DNA from: Pirellulales bacterium
GTDB lineage: Bacteria > Planctomycetota > Planctomycetia > Pirellulales > JADZDJ01
Direction of reading: 5' to 3'
DNA: 33,970 nucleotides
Assembly (NCBI GenBank): GCA_035656635.1
Contig: DASRSD010000174.1
Coordinates: 1 to 33,970 of the forward strand
Numbering within the stretch: the stretch's first letter is position 1; each line of letters starts with the position of its first letter. Positions 1 through 7,364 of this stretch are shown here, piece by piece. The notes under the pieces were generated by a model. That model ran no database searches. It was not told the DNA's origin and saw nothing but the letters and a program-made list of their open reading frames with translations. The position numbers were made by a program, and so were the translations under genes.

Positions 1-353
1 GGACAACATTTCTGGCGCTGAAAGCGGTGGAATATTATGTTGACTATCGAGAAAACTTAGTGCCGCGGTTGGCGTTCGATCCGGCGGAATGGACGGAATC
101 TGGAGTTCACCCACAAGAAGTGCAATTATTTTTGGTGTTCTACTACTGCCTGACGGGGCTGCACGCAGTTCACCTCACGATTGGCATTTCGGTCGTGCTT
201 GTGTTGGCTGCGCTAGCACGAAAAAAACATTTTACGGAGGGCTATTATTCTCCTGTCGAATCATGGGGCTTGTATTGGCACTTTGTCGACGTGATTTGGA
301 TCTTTTTGCTGCCGCTGTTGTATTTAGTGGGGACACGAACTTCGCTGTGGTGA
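1..353 (+). CDS. cytochrome c oxidase subunit III, 3' part
   Basis: This is the C-terminal part of a haem-copper oxidase subunit III, an integral membrane subunit of the terminal oxidase. The frame is open from base 3 and the true start lies upstream of the window; the GTG at 27 is internal. About 116 residues are visible. They include KAVEYYVDY, a helix with FYYCLTGLHAVH, and the C-terminal helix with the ESWGLYWHFVDVIWIFL signature typical of the family's last helix. The subunit IV-like gene follows after 20 bases, as in many bacterial oxidase operons. The family call is secure from these motifs; which oxidase branch it belongs to cannot be seen here. Confidence 0.93.
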   Translation, partial: TTFLALKAVEYYVDYRENLVPRLAFDPAEWTESGVHPQEVQLFLVFYYCLTGLHAVHLTIGISVVLVLAALARKKHFTEGYYSPVESWGLYWHFVDVIWIFLLPLLYLVGTRTSLW

Positions 354-373
354 TCAGCCGCGGGGAAATTGCA

Positions 374-667
374 ATGAACGAAAAATCGATTTCGCCGGCA
401 CTCTATTACATCGTGTTTGCAACTCTGGCGCTGTTGACGCTACTGACTTGTGGTATATCGTTTTTGCACGAGGCACCGGCGTGGCATACGGTTGTGGGAT
501 TGGCGATCGCCGCAGTAAAAGCAACGCTGGTGGCTCTCTACTTTATGCATTTGCTGCACAGCGGCCGCGTAACCTGGTTGGCCGTGCTGGCCGCGCTGTT
601 TTGGCTGGCAATTATGCTGGGGCTGACATTGGCTGATTTTTTAACGCGCCACTGGCTCGCTTATTAG
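374..667 (+). CDS. cytochrome c oxidase subunit IV-like (COX4/CtaF type) membrane protein
   Basis: This is a 97-residue, almost entirely hydrophobic protein with three predicted membrane helices, at about residues 10-30, 37-60 and 67-90. The middle helix carries KATLVALYFMHL, the signature of the small bacterial oxidase subunit IV/CyoD-like family, where a Lys and a His-containing helix follow the first segment. The ATG at 374 is chosen because the frame upstream is only the antisense-like shadow of subunit III, and MNEKSIS gives the usual short N-terminus. It lies 20 bases after subunit III and is very probably cotranscribed. It ends 23 bases before the convergent DUF3175 gene. Confidence 0.85.
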   Translation: MNEKSISPALYYIVFATLALLTLLTCGISFLHEAPAWHTVVGLAIAAVKATLVALYFMHLLHSGRVTWLAVLAALFWLAIMLGLTLADFLTRHWLAY

Positions 668-690
668 CGCGGAATGCCGCATAGGAACCG

Positions 691-1026
691 TCATGTGGAT
701 TCTCGTTTAGTCTGCAAAATATCCTTCGCCTTTTCTAGTTCGCGCCGGCGCGATTTTGGCAATGTCTTGCCCGCCCTGTTGATGAAAAACTGAACCATCC
801 GGATGGCCGAGCCAATTCCCTTGGGGCTAACTTTTTTGGTGGCCATGACACGGGCAATAGTTTCGGCATCCTTGGTGTACAAGCCTGCCGGCGGATAGGT
901 GGATACGGTTTTTACCTTCCCGCTCCATTTTTTGTTGCTACCTTTTTTATGCGATCTGGTTTTCGCGTGGCGCGTGGTGTTTTTCTTGGGCGAGGCCCCT
1001 GCTTTCTTGGCCGACTTCTTTGCCAT
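691..1026 (-). CDS. DUF3175 family protein, basic N-terminus
   Basis: This 111-residue, strongly basic protein begins with a Lys/Ala/Ser-rich tail of about 35 residues that resembles histone H1 or HU tails (AKKSAKKAG). The rest matches the DUF3175 family as I recall it: a W-S-x-K-V start, a GLYTKD segment, a Ser-rich helix (GSAIRMVQFFINRAGK) and a C-terminal LPKSRRRELEKAK helix. The molecular function of DUF3175 is unknown; the basic tail suggests nucleic acid contact, which is inference. The ATG at 1026 has an upstream AGAGGTGA Shine-Dalgarno sequence. It starts 6 bases after the stop of the ROK-kinase gene, so the two probably form an operon. Confidence 0.75.
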   Translation of the reverse strand: MAKKSAKKAGASPKKNTTRHAKTRSHKKGSNKKWSGKVKTVSTYPPAGLYTKDAETIARVMATKKVSPKGIGSAIRMVQFFINRAGKTLPKSRRRELEKAKDILQTKREST

Positions 1027-1032
1027 CGCAAA

Positions 1033-1776
1033 TCACCTCTGTGTTGAATGGTTACTATTTGCGAGTTCTTTTTTCGGCTCGGCTTCGACGGCTTTCGAGC
1101 GATCATCGCCGGGCGGATGGTTGGCATCGGGTTCCCACATTCGAACGCCGCCAATGTAGGCCATTTCGTTGGAGCCGCGCCGGCATCCTTCAGGAAGCTT
1201 GCTCAACTTTTTTGCTTGTCCGCCGCCAAGCACGACGTAGTCTGCTAAAAAGGCGGGCTTGAGCATGGCAATCGCATCTGTCACCGCCTGTTGCCATTTC
1301 TTACCGCCGTGCGTTTCGTAGGCTTGGTGATTCAGATGAGATTCCAATGTCTCGTCTTTGTACAATTTGAGGTGGCCTAGCGCCAGCGGGATGATTTTGC
1401 CGTCGATCATGTAAACCGAGCCCATGCTGGTTCCTAAGCCAAGGAACAGCATTCGACCTCCTTCGTAGCTGCCAAAGGCCTGCATGCAGGCGTCGTTCAT
1501 AATTTTTAGGGGCGCTTTAAAAGCTTTGGCGAAGTCGAACCCAACCCAACCCGGCGCCAGGTTATATGGGTCCTGGGTAGGATATCCGTGCAAAACATCG
1601 CCGGGATAGCCGATGGAAACGCGGTCATATTTCCATTCGTCGATGTGCTTCTTGACAGTTTTTACAAATTCCTCCGGCGTCATCTTAGGGCCCGATTCAA
1701 ACTTAATTTTTTCGCTCTCGCCGGTGCGCCAAATTTTGACATTGCTACCGCCGATGTCGATGACAAGAGTGTTCAT
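1033..1776 (-). CDS. ROK-family sugar kinase, polyphosphate glucokinase-like
   Basis: This 247-residue kinase is of the ROK/ASKHA fold. The N-terminus shows the phosphate-1 loop DIGGSNVK (residues 7-14). A central NDACMQAFG matches the ROK catalytic-Asp/adjacent region. LFLGLGTSMGS is the phosphate-2 loop and VVLGGGQAKK is the C-terminal adenosine-side motif. Length and motif spacing resemble polyphosphate/ATP glucokinases (PpgK), but substrate and phosphate donor cannot be fixed from motifs. The ATG at 1776 is preferred over an upstream in-frame start at 1830 because it places the glycine loop right at the N-terminus, as in the family. The C-terminal tail after about residue 215 is hydrophilic. 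The gene diverges from the HAD phosphatase across about 118 bp and is followed by the DUF3175 gene. Confidence 0.82.
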   Translation of the reverse strand: MNTLVIDIGGSNVKIWRTGESEKIKFESGPKMTPEEFVKTVKKHIDEWKYDRVSIGYPGDVLHGYPTQDPYNLAPGWVGFDFAKAFKAPLKIMNDACMQAFGSYEGGRMLFLGLGTSMGSVYMIDGKIIPLALGHLKLYKDETLESHLNHQAYETHGGKKWQQAVTDAIAMLKPAFLADYVVLGGGQAKKLSKLPEGCRRGSNEMAYIGGVRMWEPDANHPPGDDRSKAVEAEPKKELANSNHSTQR

Positions 1777-1894
1777 AGATGGAAATATCAACAGAATTTT
1801 TGAGTAGAAAATGCAATTGTTGAAGTGCAAGCGTTATACCAAATTCCCAATCTTAACTGGCATTCGGCATACTTTTTGCCGTACTTGGATGTTC

Positions 1895-2608
1895 ATGCAG
1901 TATTCAGTGGCCGCCTTCGATTATGACGGAACTCTCGCTGGCGATGGGCGCATTTCTGAAGCCACCGTCGCGGCCTTGGAAGCCTGTCGCAGGTCAGGCC
2001 GGAAGCTAATTATGGTAACGGGCCGCGAGTTGCCCGATTTGCTAAGCGTCTGTCCGCATTTGGGCTTGTTCGAATGCGTCGTGGCAGAGAACGGGGCACT
2101 CTTGTATCATGCCGACGGCAAGAAGGAGAAGGTCCTGGGGCCGGCTCCCTCGGCGGAATTCGTGGCCACGTTAAAACGGCGTGGTGTTACCCCGTGCACC
2201 ACAGGTCGCGTGATTGTTTCGACTAAACATCCCCATGAAACGGTCGTGTTGCAAACGATCCGCGATTTGGGACTGGAATTGCAAGTAATCTTCAATAAGG
2301 GCTCGGTCATGATATTGCCCTCTGGAATCAATAAGGCGACAGGATTGGCAGCGGCGATTAAGGAATTGGGCCTTTCTCCAGAAAACACCGTAGCAATTGG
2401 CGATGCGGAAAACGATCACGCGCTGTTAGAAGGCTGTGCGCTAGGAGTGGCGGTAGCAAACGCAGTTCCACTATTAAAAGCCCATGCGGATTGGGTAACC
2501 GATGACGAAAACGGTGCGGGCGTAAAACAGCTTATTGACCGTCTCTTGCAGAACGACTTAGCCGATTTGCACCCCAAACAAATCGCGGACGCCAGTCAGA
2601 CGAACTAA
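1895..2608 (+). CDS. HAD-superfamily (Cof-type) sugar phosphatase
   Basis: This 237-residue protein is a haloacid dehalogenase hydrolase of the Cof/C2-cap class. Motif I is FDYDGTLAGDG (nucleophile Asp at residue 9, second Asp at 11). Motif II is MVTGRE, a Lys follows in SGINKATG, and motif IV is GDAENDHALL. This class dephosphorylates sugar phosphates or nucleotides; the exact substrate is unknown. The ATG at 1895 is chosen because it puts motif I at the N-terminus; an ATG two codons upstream is an alternative. A possible functional link with the divergent ROK kinase (kinase and phosphatase acting on the same sugar pool) is inference from position only. Confidence 0.85.
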   Translation: MQYSVAAFDYDGTLAGDGRISEATVAALEACRRSGRKLIMVTGRELPDLLSVCPHLGLFECVVAENGALLYHADGKKEKVLGPAPSAEFVATLKRRGVTPCTTGRVIVSTKHPHETVVLQTIRDLGLELQVIFNKGSVMILPSGINKATGLAAAIKELGLSPENTVAIGDAENDHALLEGCALGVAVANAVPLLKAHADWVTDDENGAGVKQLIDRLLQNDLADLHPKQIADASQTN

Positions 2609-2622
2609 AGGGAAAAGCGCAC

Positions 2623-2660
2623 AAAAAAACGCAGCCGAGGCTTGTGTGCTTCGGCTGCGG
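2623..2660 (-). terminator. intrinsic terminator downstream of the DUF4142 gene
   Basis: A 9-bp GC-rich perfect stem (arms 2630-2638 and 2651-2659, CGCAGCCGA paired with TCGGCTGCG) has a 12-base loop. On the minus strand it is followed immediately by seven T residues (2623-2629). It ends minus-strand transcription about 85 bases after the DUF4142 stop codon. There is no T-run on the plus strand, so it is not an obvious terminator for the HAD gene that converges on it. Confidence 0.85.
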
Positions 2661-2743
2661 CTAGCGGAGTTATGCAACCGCGTGCTTTCGGATCACTTCC
2701 CACGCATCGTCGATTTTGGATTCAAGACCGATTTTTGCGTAAG

Positions 2744-3448
2744 TTATTCCTTCTCCAATGCTTTGGCAATTTTCTTCGCGTGTTCTAAGTGCGACTTGGT
2801 GGTTTCGATTCCCTTATCCAGCACCGCAGCCAATTCCGGTGAAGCTTGATTACGAACTACTTCCAACGTGGCCAAAACTTGCATGTGGGCGCCGATTTGA
2901 CCGCCGATATAACACTTATCAAACTCGCTGCCTTCTTTTTCATTCAAGTCTTTCTTCACCATATCCAGGAGTTTCTGTCCAATTTCCTGTTTCAACATGA
3001 CGAAATTGAGCTGCTGGCTACCCAGCGGCTGCGTAGTGGACCCAGGAACGGCTGTTTCCGTTGCCGCGGTTTGTGTGCTGACGGTGTTTCGCGCTTCTGG
3101 ATCGCGTCCGGGGCCGCCCTGAGTACCTGCGAAACGCTCTAACTGTTGCATAAACTCCGTATGGTCCTTCACCATTTTTTGGCCAAAATCTTTTACGTCT
3201 TTGTCTTTTGCCTTTTGCTCGGCAAGCTGTCCCAATGCAATTTCACCTTGATTGTCGACAATTAAGCAGCCGGATAGTTGCGAATCCGCGTTCATTGCCA
3301 TGTTTCCGAGCACAGGCTTGTTCATTTCATGCCGCTGGGCGGTCGGTGCTTGTCCTGTTCGTAGGGGATCTTGGGCTATCGCGGCTTGGGCAATTGAAAA
3401 AATCACTATCAGAGCGACGGCAAGAGGCGTTATTTTGCGTACTAACAT
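2744..3448 (-). CDS. DUF4142 family secreted/periplasmic protein
   Basis: This is a 234-residue exported protein. The start at 3448 (ATG, with AAGGAG eight bases upstream at 3457-3462) gives a clear signal peptide, LVRKITPLAVALIVIFSIAQAAIA, with cleavage near AQAAIA-Q. A longer in-frame extension upstream lacks a ribosome site and encodes an implausible N-terminus. The mature part matches DUF4142: a helix around GEIALGQLAEQKAKDKDVKDF, then KMVKDHTEF, and a C-terminal HAKKIAKALEKE helix. The family is helical and ferritin-like with unknown function, often seen in stress-related settings. A low-complexity Gly/Thr/Pro linker sits near residues 115-150. A strong terminator follows. Confidence 0.85.
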   Translation of the reverse strand: MLVRKITPLAVALIVIFSIAQAAIAQDPLRTGQAPTAQRHEMNKPVLGNMAMNADSQLSGCLIVDNQGEIALGQLAEQKAKDKDVKDFGQKMVKDHTEFMQQLERFAGTQGGPGRDPEARNTVSTQTAATETAVPGSTTQPLGSQQLNFVMLKQEIGQKLLDMVKKDLNEKEGSEFDKCYIGGQIGAHMQVLATLEVVRNQASPELAAVLDKGIETTKSHLEHAKKIAKALEKE

Positions 3449-3570
3449 AAAACATACTCCTTGAAAAAAGCCCGCGAGGGTTCGGCTGTCTACAGTTTGC
3501 TGTTGATTGCAAACGTTGTGCCTCAGGCGCGCTCTTTGGTGACGGTTGCCACCAAAGCCATCGCCACTGA

Positions 3571-3741
3571 TCAATCTCCAAACTGACATCCAAAAAGCCG
3601 ATGCTGTAGCAATAACGCCAAGCGAGCTCGGTGGTGCCGCTCGCCAGTAGTCCAACCCTGGCAAATTTCGGCAGTTAAAGTGCGGATAGTTTTGCAGTTG
3701 GGTTTATGCTCTCTGTCGCGATGTTTTGTGGCGGTGGTCAT
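3571..3741 (-). CDS. small hypothetical protein (56 residues)
   Basis: This is a short reading frame with an excellent ribosome binding site: GGGAGG (3750-3755 on the plus strand, read in reverse) lies about eight bases before the ATG at 3741. The product is 56 residues and basic, with many His and Arg residues. It contains LTAEICQGWTTGERHHRARLA, here described only in part: a Trp followed by T-x-G-E-R and an Arg/His-rich helix. That looks like the 'W-S/T-x-x-E-R-x-x-R' segment of short uncharacterised planctomycete proteins, though I cannot verify this. It lies 122 bases upstream of the DUF4142 start on the same strand and downstream of a terminator, so it may be the first gene of a two-gene unit. 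Function unknown. Confidence 0.5.
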   Translation of the reverse strand: MTTATKHRDREHKPNCKTIRTLTAEICQGWTTGERHHRARLALLLQHRLFGCQFGD

Positions 3742-3835
3742 GAAAATTTCCTCCCAAGCGATTCATTAATTCCTTTGCAATTCCATGCTTTACGCATGGA
3801 CAGATTTGGAAGCCAACAGACGCAACAACTGTGCC

Positions 3836-3881
3836 AAATAAAAAACCGGTTCAATCGTCTATTTGAGCGATGAACCGGTTT
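3836..3881 (-). terminator. intrinsic terminator downstream of the DJ-1/PfpI gene
   Basis: A long stem has arms at 3843-3857 and 3868-3881 (AAACCGGTTCA paired with TGAACCGGTTT, extended by ATCG/CGAT with a one-base bulge). It is followed on the minus strand by a T-rich run (TTTTTTATTT). It lies about 110 bases after the stop of the DJ-1/PfpI gene and separates it from the 56-residue gene and DUF4142. Confidence 0.8.
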
Positions 3882-3988
3882 GACTCCACACGTTGAGTTT
3901 GGTCCGAATGTCACCTCCCTGGCTGCTGTACTGCCAATGGCAATGCTAGTAATTTGTTAGTGGATGCTGATTTGCTTTGCGGACGCCT

Positions 3989-4552
3989 TCAGGCAGCATG
4001 CACCCCTTCGCCAATTTCCTCAATCAGCTTGCGGTTAAAAGCAGGAATATCGTCTGGCTTGCGGCTAGTAACCAGGCCGTTATCGACAACCACTTCCTCA
4101 TCGACCCAGTTTGCGCCGGCATTTTTCAAGTCGGTTTGAATCGATGGATACGACGTCATTTTCCGACCTGAAACAACGCCTGCATCGATCAATGTCCAGG
4201 GCCCGTGACAAATAGCAGCCGTCGGTTTTCCCGATTCCATGAAGGCGCGAACAAATTGCAACGCCCATTCATTGCGGCGTAGCTTATCCGGATTCATTAC
4301 ACCGCCGGGTAGAACCAATGCATCGAAGTCATCAGCTTTGGCTTCGCTCAGTGGAATATCGACCTGGAACTCGTCGCCCCAATCGGTGTGCTTCCAACCT
4401 TTTACGGTGCGTTGCTCCGGCGAAATAATAGACACCGTGGCCCCAGCATTTTCCAGCGCTTCCTTGGGTCCGGTAAGTTCGATTTGTTCAAAACCATTGG
4501 CGACCAAAATGGCCACTTTTTTGTCCTTGAGCGTGTTTGTATTGCTTGCCAT
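3989..4552 (-). CDS. DJ-1/PfpI family protein (YhbO/protease I-like class I glutamine amidotransferase fold)
   Basis: This 187-residue, full-length member of the DJ-1/ThiJ/PfpI superfamily shows ANGFEQIE near residues 18-25, with the conserved Glu22, and the nucleophile elbow AICHGP with Cys115 and His116. The adjacent LPGGVMNPDKLR segment (81-92) is typical of the PfpI/YhbO branch, linked to general stress resistance and to deglycase or chaperone activity (family knowledge; activity debated). The ATG at 4552 has AAGGAG ten bases upstream. The gene is on the same strand as the LigD block, 121 bases after the polymerase ORF, and is closed by a terminator, so it may be the last gene of a repair and stress transcription unit. 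Confidence 0.9.
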   Translation of the reverse strand: MASNTNTLKDKKVAILVANGFEQIELTGPKEALENAGATVSIISPEQRTVKGWKHTDWGDEFQVDIPLSEAKADDFDALVLPGGVMNPDKLRRNEWALQFVRAFMESGKPTAAICHGPWTLIDAGVVSGRKMTSYPSIQTDLKNAGANWVDEEVVVDNGLVTSRKPDDIPAFNRKLIEEIGEGVHAA

Positions 4553-4673
4553 AATATGGCGCTCCTTGTGAGATAGTGCATAAAGTGCGTTTCAATTTGG
4601 CCTTCAAATCTTGTGCCAAGGCGTTACGGTGCGGTGATTGTTTGAGAATACTTTGAAATAGCAGGATTACAAC

Positions 4674-5630
4674 TTATCGTTTCCGTCCCGGCGGCAGGGA
4701 CTGGCGCACCCGCCAAATTTCACGCCAAGGATCAGACCGCAGCTTCTTCAACCGTTCGACAGCATTTTTAACCGAGTATTGCTGCGGACCTTTTTGCGTG
4801 GAAAGCTCTGCCCAAGTGATTGGCATCGATACGCTGGCTCCCGGCTTGGCGCGAGTGGAATATGGAACTACTGAAGTTGCCCCGCGTTCATTCCGCAAAT
4901 AGTCGACGAAAATTTTGCCGCGTCGTGCCGCCTTTGACATCGTGGCAATGTATCGGTGCGGCGCGGCAGCGACCATGCTGTCGGCGAAGTCGCGAGTAAA
5001 CTGCTTGACTTCAGGCCAAGTTTGCTTCTGCGCCAGCGGCACCACAATGTGAAGTCCCTTTCCACCTGTCGTTTTGACAAAGCTGGTTAAGCGAAGCCGT
5101 TTTAAATTGTCGCGGACTAAAAAAGCTGCTTCGACCACTTCGTGCCAGGAAACGGCCGGATCGGGATCGAGATCAAAGATCATTCGATCGGGGCGCTCGA
5201 TATCGCCGGTCGGCGAACCCCAGGCATGAATTTCCAACGTCCCGAATTGCACCAACGCAATCAACCCTTCCAAATCCTGAACGACGGCGTACCTGCGGGT
5301 TTCGGTTTTCTCGCGAATGGAAATTTGCTGCACCGACGAGGGCATGCCGACAGGGGGATGTTTTTGGTAGAAGCAACCCGCGGCAAGACCTTCGGGGCAG
5401 CGAACCAGGACCAATGGCCGATTGGTAACGTGCGGTAATATCCAATCCGCCACTTCGATGTAGTAATTGGCGATTTGTCCCTTGGTAACTCCCGCATCTG
5501 GATAAACGATACGGTCTGGGTGGGTGATACGAAATGCGGATTTCACTTTCCCTTGGGCGGCTGCTGCCTTGGAGCGTGGTTTGCGCTTCGAAGCAGGTAG
5601 TGATCGGTGCGTGTTTGTTCGGGATGGCAT
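4674..5630 (-). CDS. ligD: LigD polymerase domain (archaeo-eukaryotic primase-type, NHEJ)
   Basis: This 318-residue stand-alone polymerase module of bacterial non-homologous end joining fills gaps with (ribo)nucleotides at broken ends. The catalytic metal ligands are visible: DLDPD (Asp153 and Asp155) and FVDYLRNERG (Asp243). KTTGGKGLH (186-194) is the nucleotide-binding loop. The N-terminal THPDRIVYPDAGVTKG is the usual start of the POL domain. The first 30 residues form a basic, low-complexity tail. The ATG at 5630 lies nine bases after the ligase stop and is in the same frame as the ligase gene, with only TAA and three sense codons between them. All catalytic residues are intact, so the protein should be active. 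No Ku gene is seen in the window. Confidence 0.93.
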   Translation of the reverse strand: MPSRTNTHRSLPASKRKPRSKAAAAQGKVKSAFRITHPDRIVYPDAGVTKGQIANYYIEVADWILPHVTNRPLVLVRCPEGLAAGCFYQKHPPVGMPSSVQQISIREKTETRRYAVVQDLEGLIALVQFGTLEIHAWGSPTGDIERPDRMIFDLDPDPAVSWHEVVEAAFLVRDNLKRLRLTSFVKTTGGKGLHIVVPLAQKQTWPEVKQFTRDFADSMVAAAPHRYIATMSKAARRGKIFVDYLRNERGATSVVPYSTRAKPGASVSMPITWAELSTQKGPQQYSVKNAVERLKKLRSDPWREIWRVRQSLPPGRKR

Positions 5631-5639
5631 AGCAAAATA

Positions 5640-6554
5640 TTAGACAGCCCTTTCACGTTTCACTTCACGCGAGGGCTTGTCTTGGCGCAGACCGAGGAAA
5701 GCTGCTTGTCGCAGCAGGCTGTCGTCGGTCCAGTTGTTAAATTGAATTTGTGCTACTAATTTTGGTTGAACCCAATGTACAGCGCCGGTCGCGCCTGGGA
5801 TGCGTTTGGTGGCGAAGGAAGACGCTTTTTGCTCCAGAGATTTCAAGCGGCTCAAAATGTCGCGCAGAGAGCGGCTGTTAAAGCCTGTGCCAACGCGCCC
5901 AGCATAAATTAATTTGCTTCCAGCCTGATAGTAACCCAGCAACAATGCGCCGAAACCGATGCGCGAGCCGGCAGGTCGCGTGTAACCGCCAACCACAAAC
6001 TCCTGCTCTTGGCGACATTTGCTTTTTAACCAGGCGCCGGTTCGGCCGGGTATGTACGGCGCATCTCGGCGTTTGGAAATCATTCCTTCCAAGCCCAGCC
6101 TGCACATCTTGCGGAGAAAAGCAGCGCCGGAGCCGAGCAAATGTTCGCTGTACCGTAAGCGATGCACGCGGGTAGGCAAATTGTCGATGAGCGATTTTAC
6201 AACGGCCTTGCGGCGTTCCAGGGCTGCGCCGGTGAGGTCAAAGCCATCCAGATGCAAGATGTCGAACACAAAATAGACCAGCCGATTCGTTTGCCGCTCG
6301 CTGAATGAGTTTTGCAATGCTTGGAAACTGCTGATGCCTTTGGAGTCGAGCACGACAACTTCACCGTCGAGGATGGCTTGCTTCACTTTCAGTTCGGTCG
6401 CCAGGGTCACGAGCGAAGATACTTTACCAGTCCAGTCTTGTTGGTTACGACTAATGAATTGCACCTTTCCAGCGCCAATTCGGCAAAACATGCGATAGCC
6501 ATCAAACTTTTGCTCGTGCAGCCAGCTCTCGCCGGAGGGCGGTTGCTTTACCAA
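5640..6554 (-). CDS. ligD: ATP-dependent DNA ligase domain of LigD (NHEJ)
   Basis: This is the ligase module with nucleotidyltransferase and OB-fold parts. Motif I is EQKFDGYR, with Lys16 as the adenylated residue. ILDGEVVV and FVFDILHLDG (motifs III/IIIa), GLEGMISKRRDAPY (IV) and GAWLKSKC (V) follow, and the C-terminal OB fold holds GRVGTGF. The start is uncertain. The first usable codon is TTG at 6554, but the frame is open back to 6665, and the upstream residues GAQRAAF-P-KKTDAQLATL are typical of the LIG domain. No ATG occurs before motif I. Expression may therefore come from the TTG, or from a -1 frameshift at the A9 run in the upstream phosphoesterase gene, giving a PE-LIG fusion. Confidence 0.88.
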   Translation of the reverse strand: MVKQPPSGESWLHEQKFDGYRMFCRIGAGKVQFISRNQQDWTGKVSSLVTLATELKVKQAILDGEVVVLDSKGISSFQALQNSFSERQTNRLVYFVFDILHLDGFDLTGAALERRKAVVKSLIDNLPTRVHRLRYSEHLLGSGAAFLRKMCRLGLEGMISKRRDAPYIPGRTGAWLKSKCRQEQEFVVGGYTRPAGSRIGFGALLLGYYQAGSKLIYAGRVGTGFNSRSLRDILSRLKSLEQKASSFATKRIPGATGAVHWVQPKLVAQIQFNNWTDDSLLRQAAFLGLRQDKPSREVKRERAV

Positions 6555-6628
6555 TGTGGCGAGTTGAGCGTCGGTTTTTTTAGGAAATGCCGCGCGTTGC
6601 GCGCCGGGAATTTCATCCAGAGAACTTC

Positions 6629-7333
6629 CTAGGTGGTGTTGCTGCTCAGCCTGCGACGTTTTTTTTTAACTAGACGGCGGCGATGCGCCTTGGTGCTTGA
6701 GACATCATCTGAATTACGAACAGCAGACTTTGCTGGGCCACGAATGGGGCGCATGTGTCCCGTCCGACGGGCGGCAATTTCGGCCAGCGTCCGGCCAGAT
6801 TTGGCGCTATTGGGAAATTCGACAAGCACATCTCCTTCCGACAATGGTTGCGCCGCTCCATCATGCTCTTTAATCAATAGCCAATTCACTCGGCCGCGAG
6901 AGGATGTCCCCCCCCTCATTCGTAACAGCATCCAGTTGCCGTGCAGTTTTTTGCCATTTAACGTGAATTTGAGCTTTCCTTGGCGATAACCTTGATCGGG
7001 ATCGCCTGCAGGCTTCCAAGAACCGTAATCCCACACCATCACGGTGCCTCCGCCGTATTGACCGGCAGGAATAATTCCTTCGAAACTTCGATAATCGATC
7101 GGGTGATCTTCCACCTGGACGGCTAGTCGTTTTTCTGCAGGATCCAAACACGGTCCTTTGGGTACAGCCCAGCTCAGCAGCACACCGTGCAATTCCAGGC
7201 GAAAATCGTAATGCAGATGACTAGCGTCATGCTTTTGAATGACGTAATGATGACCGCGCGGTATCGCGCCATTGCCCTGCGGTTCTGGGGTTCGGGAGAA
7301 GTTTCGTTTTTTATGATAAATGCAGAGGGCCAT
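6629..7333 (-). CDS. ligD: LigD 3'-phosphoesterase domain
   Basis: This 234-residue LigD phosphoesterase (PE) module trims 3'-phosphates and ribonucleotides at DNA ends. The start ATG at 7333 gives ALCIYHKKRNFSRTPEP, the usual start of this domain; a longer TTG start at 7387 would overlap the UdgX gene and adds nothing recognisable. Catalytic residues compare with the Pseudomonas aeruginosa enzyme with a constant offset: His35, His41, Asp43, Arg45 and His77 (in KHDASHLHYDFRLE and EDHP). The C-terminal 50 residues are a basic linker that ends in KKKRRRLSSNTT, and the lysine codons come from the A9 run. The gene lies 31 bases after the UdgX stop. It was probably a fused PE-LIG-POL ancestor, or is one by recoding. 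Confidence 0.9.
   Translation of the reverse strand: MALCIYHKKRNFSRTPEPQGNGAIPRGHHYVIQKHDASHLHYDFRLELHGVLLSWAVPKGPCLDPAEKRLAVQVEDHPIDYRSFEGIIPAGQYGGGTVMVWDYGSWKPAGDPDQGYRQGKLKFTLNGKKLHGNWMLLRMRGGTSSRGRVNWLLIKEHDGAAQPLSEGDVLVEFPNSAKSGRTLAEIAARRTGHMRPIRGPAKSAVRNSDDVSSTKAHRRRLVKKKRRRLSSNTT
6659..6667 (-). other. A9 homopolymer: candidate -1 slippage site joining PE to LIG
   Basis: On the minus strand the phosphoesterase frame reads GTT AAA AAA AAA CGT near its end and stops ten codons later. The run contains the heptamer A AAA AAA in the correct phase for -1 ribosomal slippage, and nine A residues also permit transcriptional slippage by one base. A -1 shift here enters the ligase frame at ACG TCG, which is open to 5640 and adds the conserved GAQRAAF..QLATL segment. 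This would give a PE-LIG product of about 564 residues. Alternatives are a sequencing or assembly error in the homopolymer, or a genuine split gene. Confidence 0.5.
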
Positions 7334-7364
7334 GATGAGACAAGTGCGATCACCAGCTTTGTAG

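Noticed and set aside
670-690. Small GCGG/CCGC hairpin between the convergent cox and DUF3175 genes
   Set aside because: Only four base pairs and no T-run; not a convincing terminator.
3738-3914. 58-codon GTG frame on the minus strand overlapping the start of the 56-residue gene
   Set aside because: It crosses the strong terminator hairpin at 3836-3881 and its product looks random.
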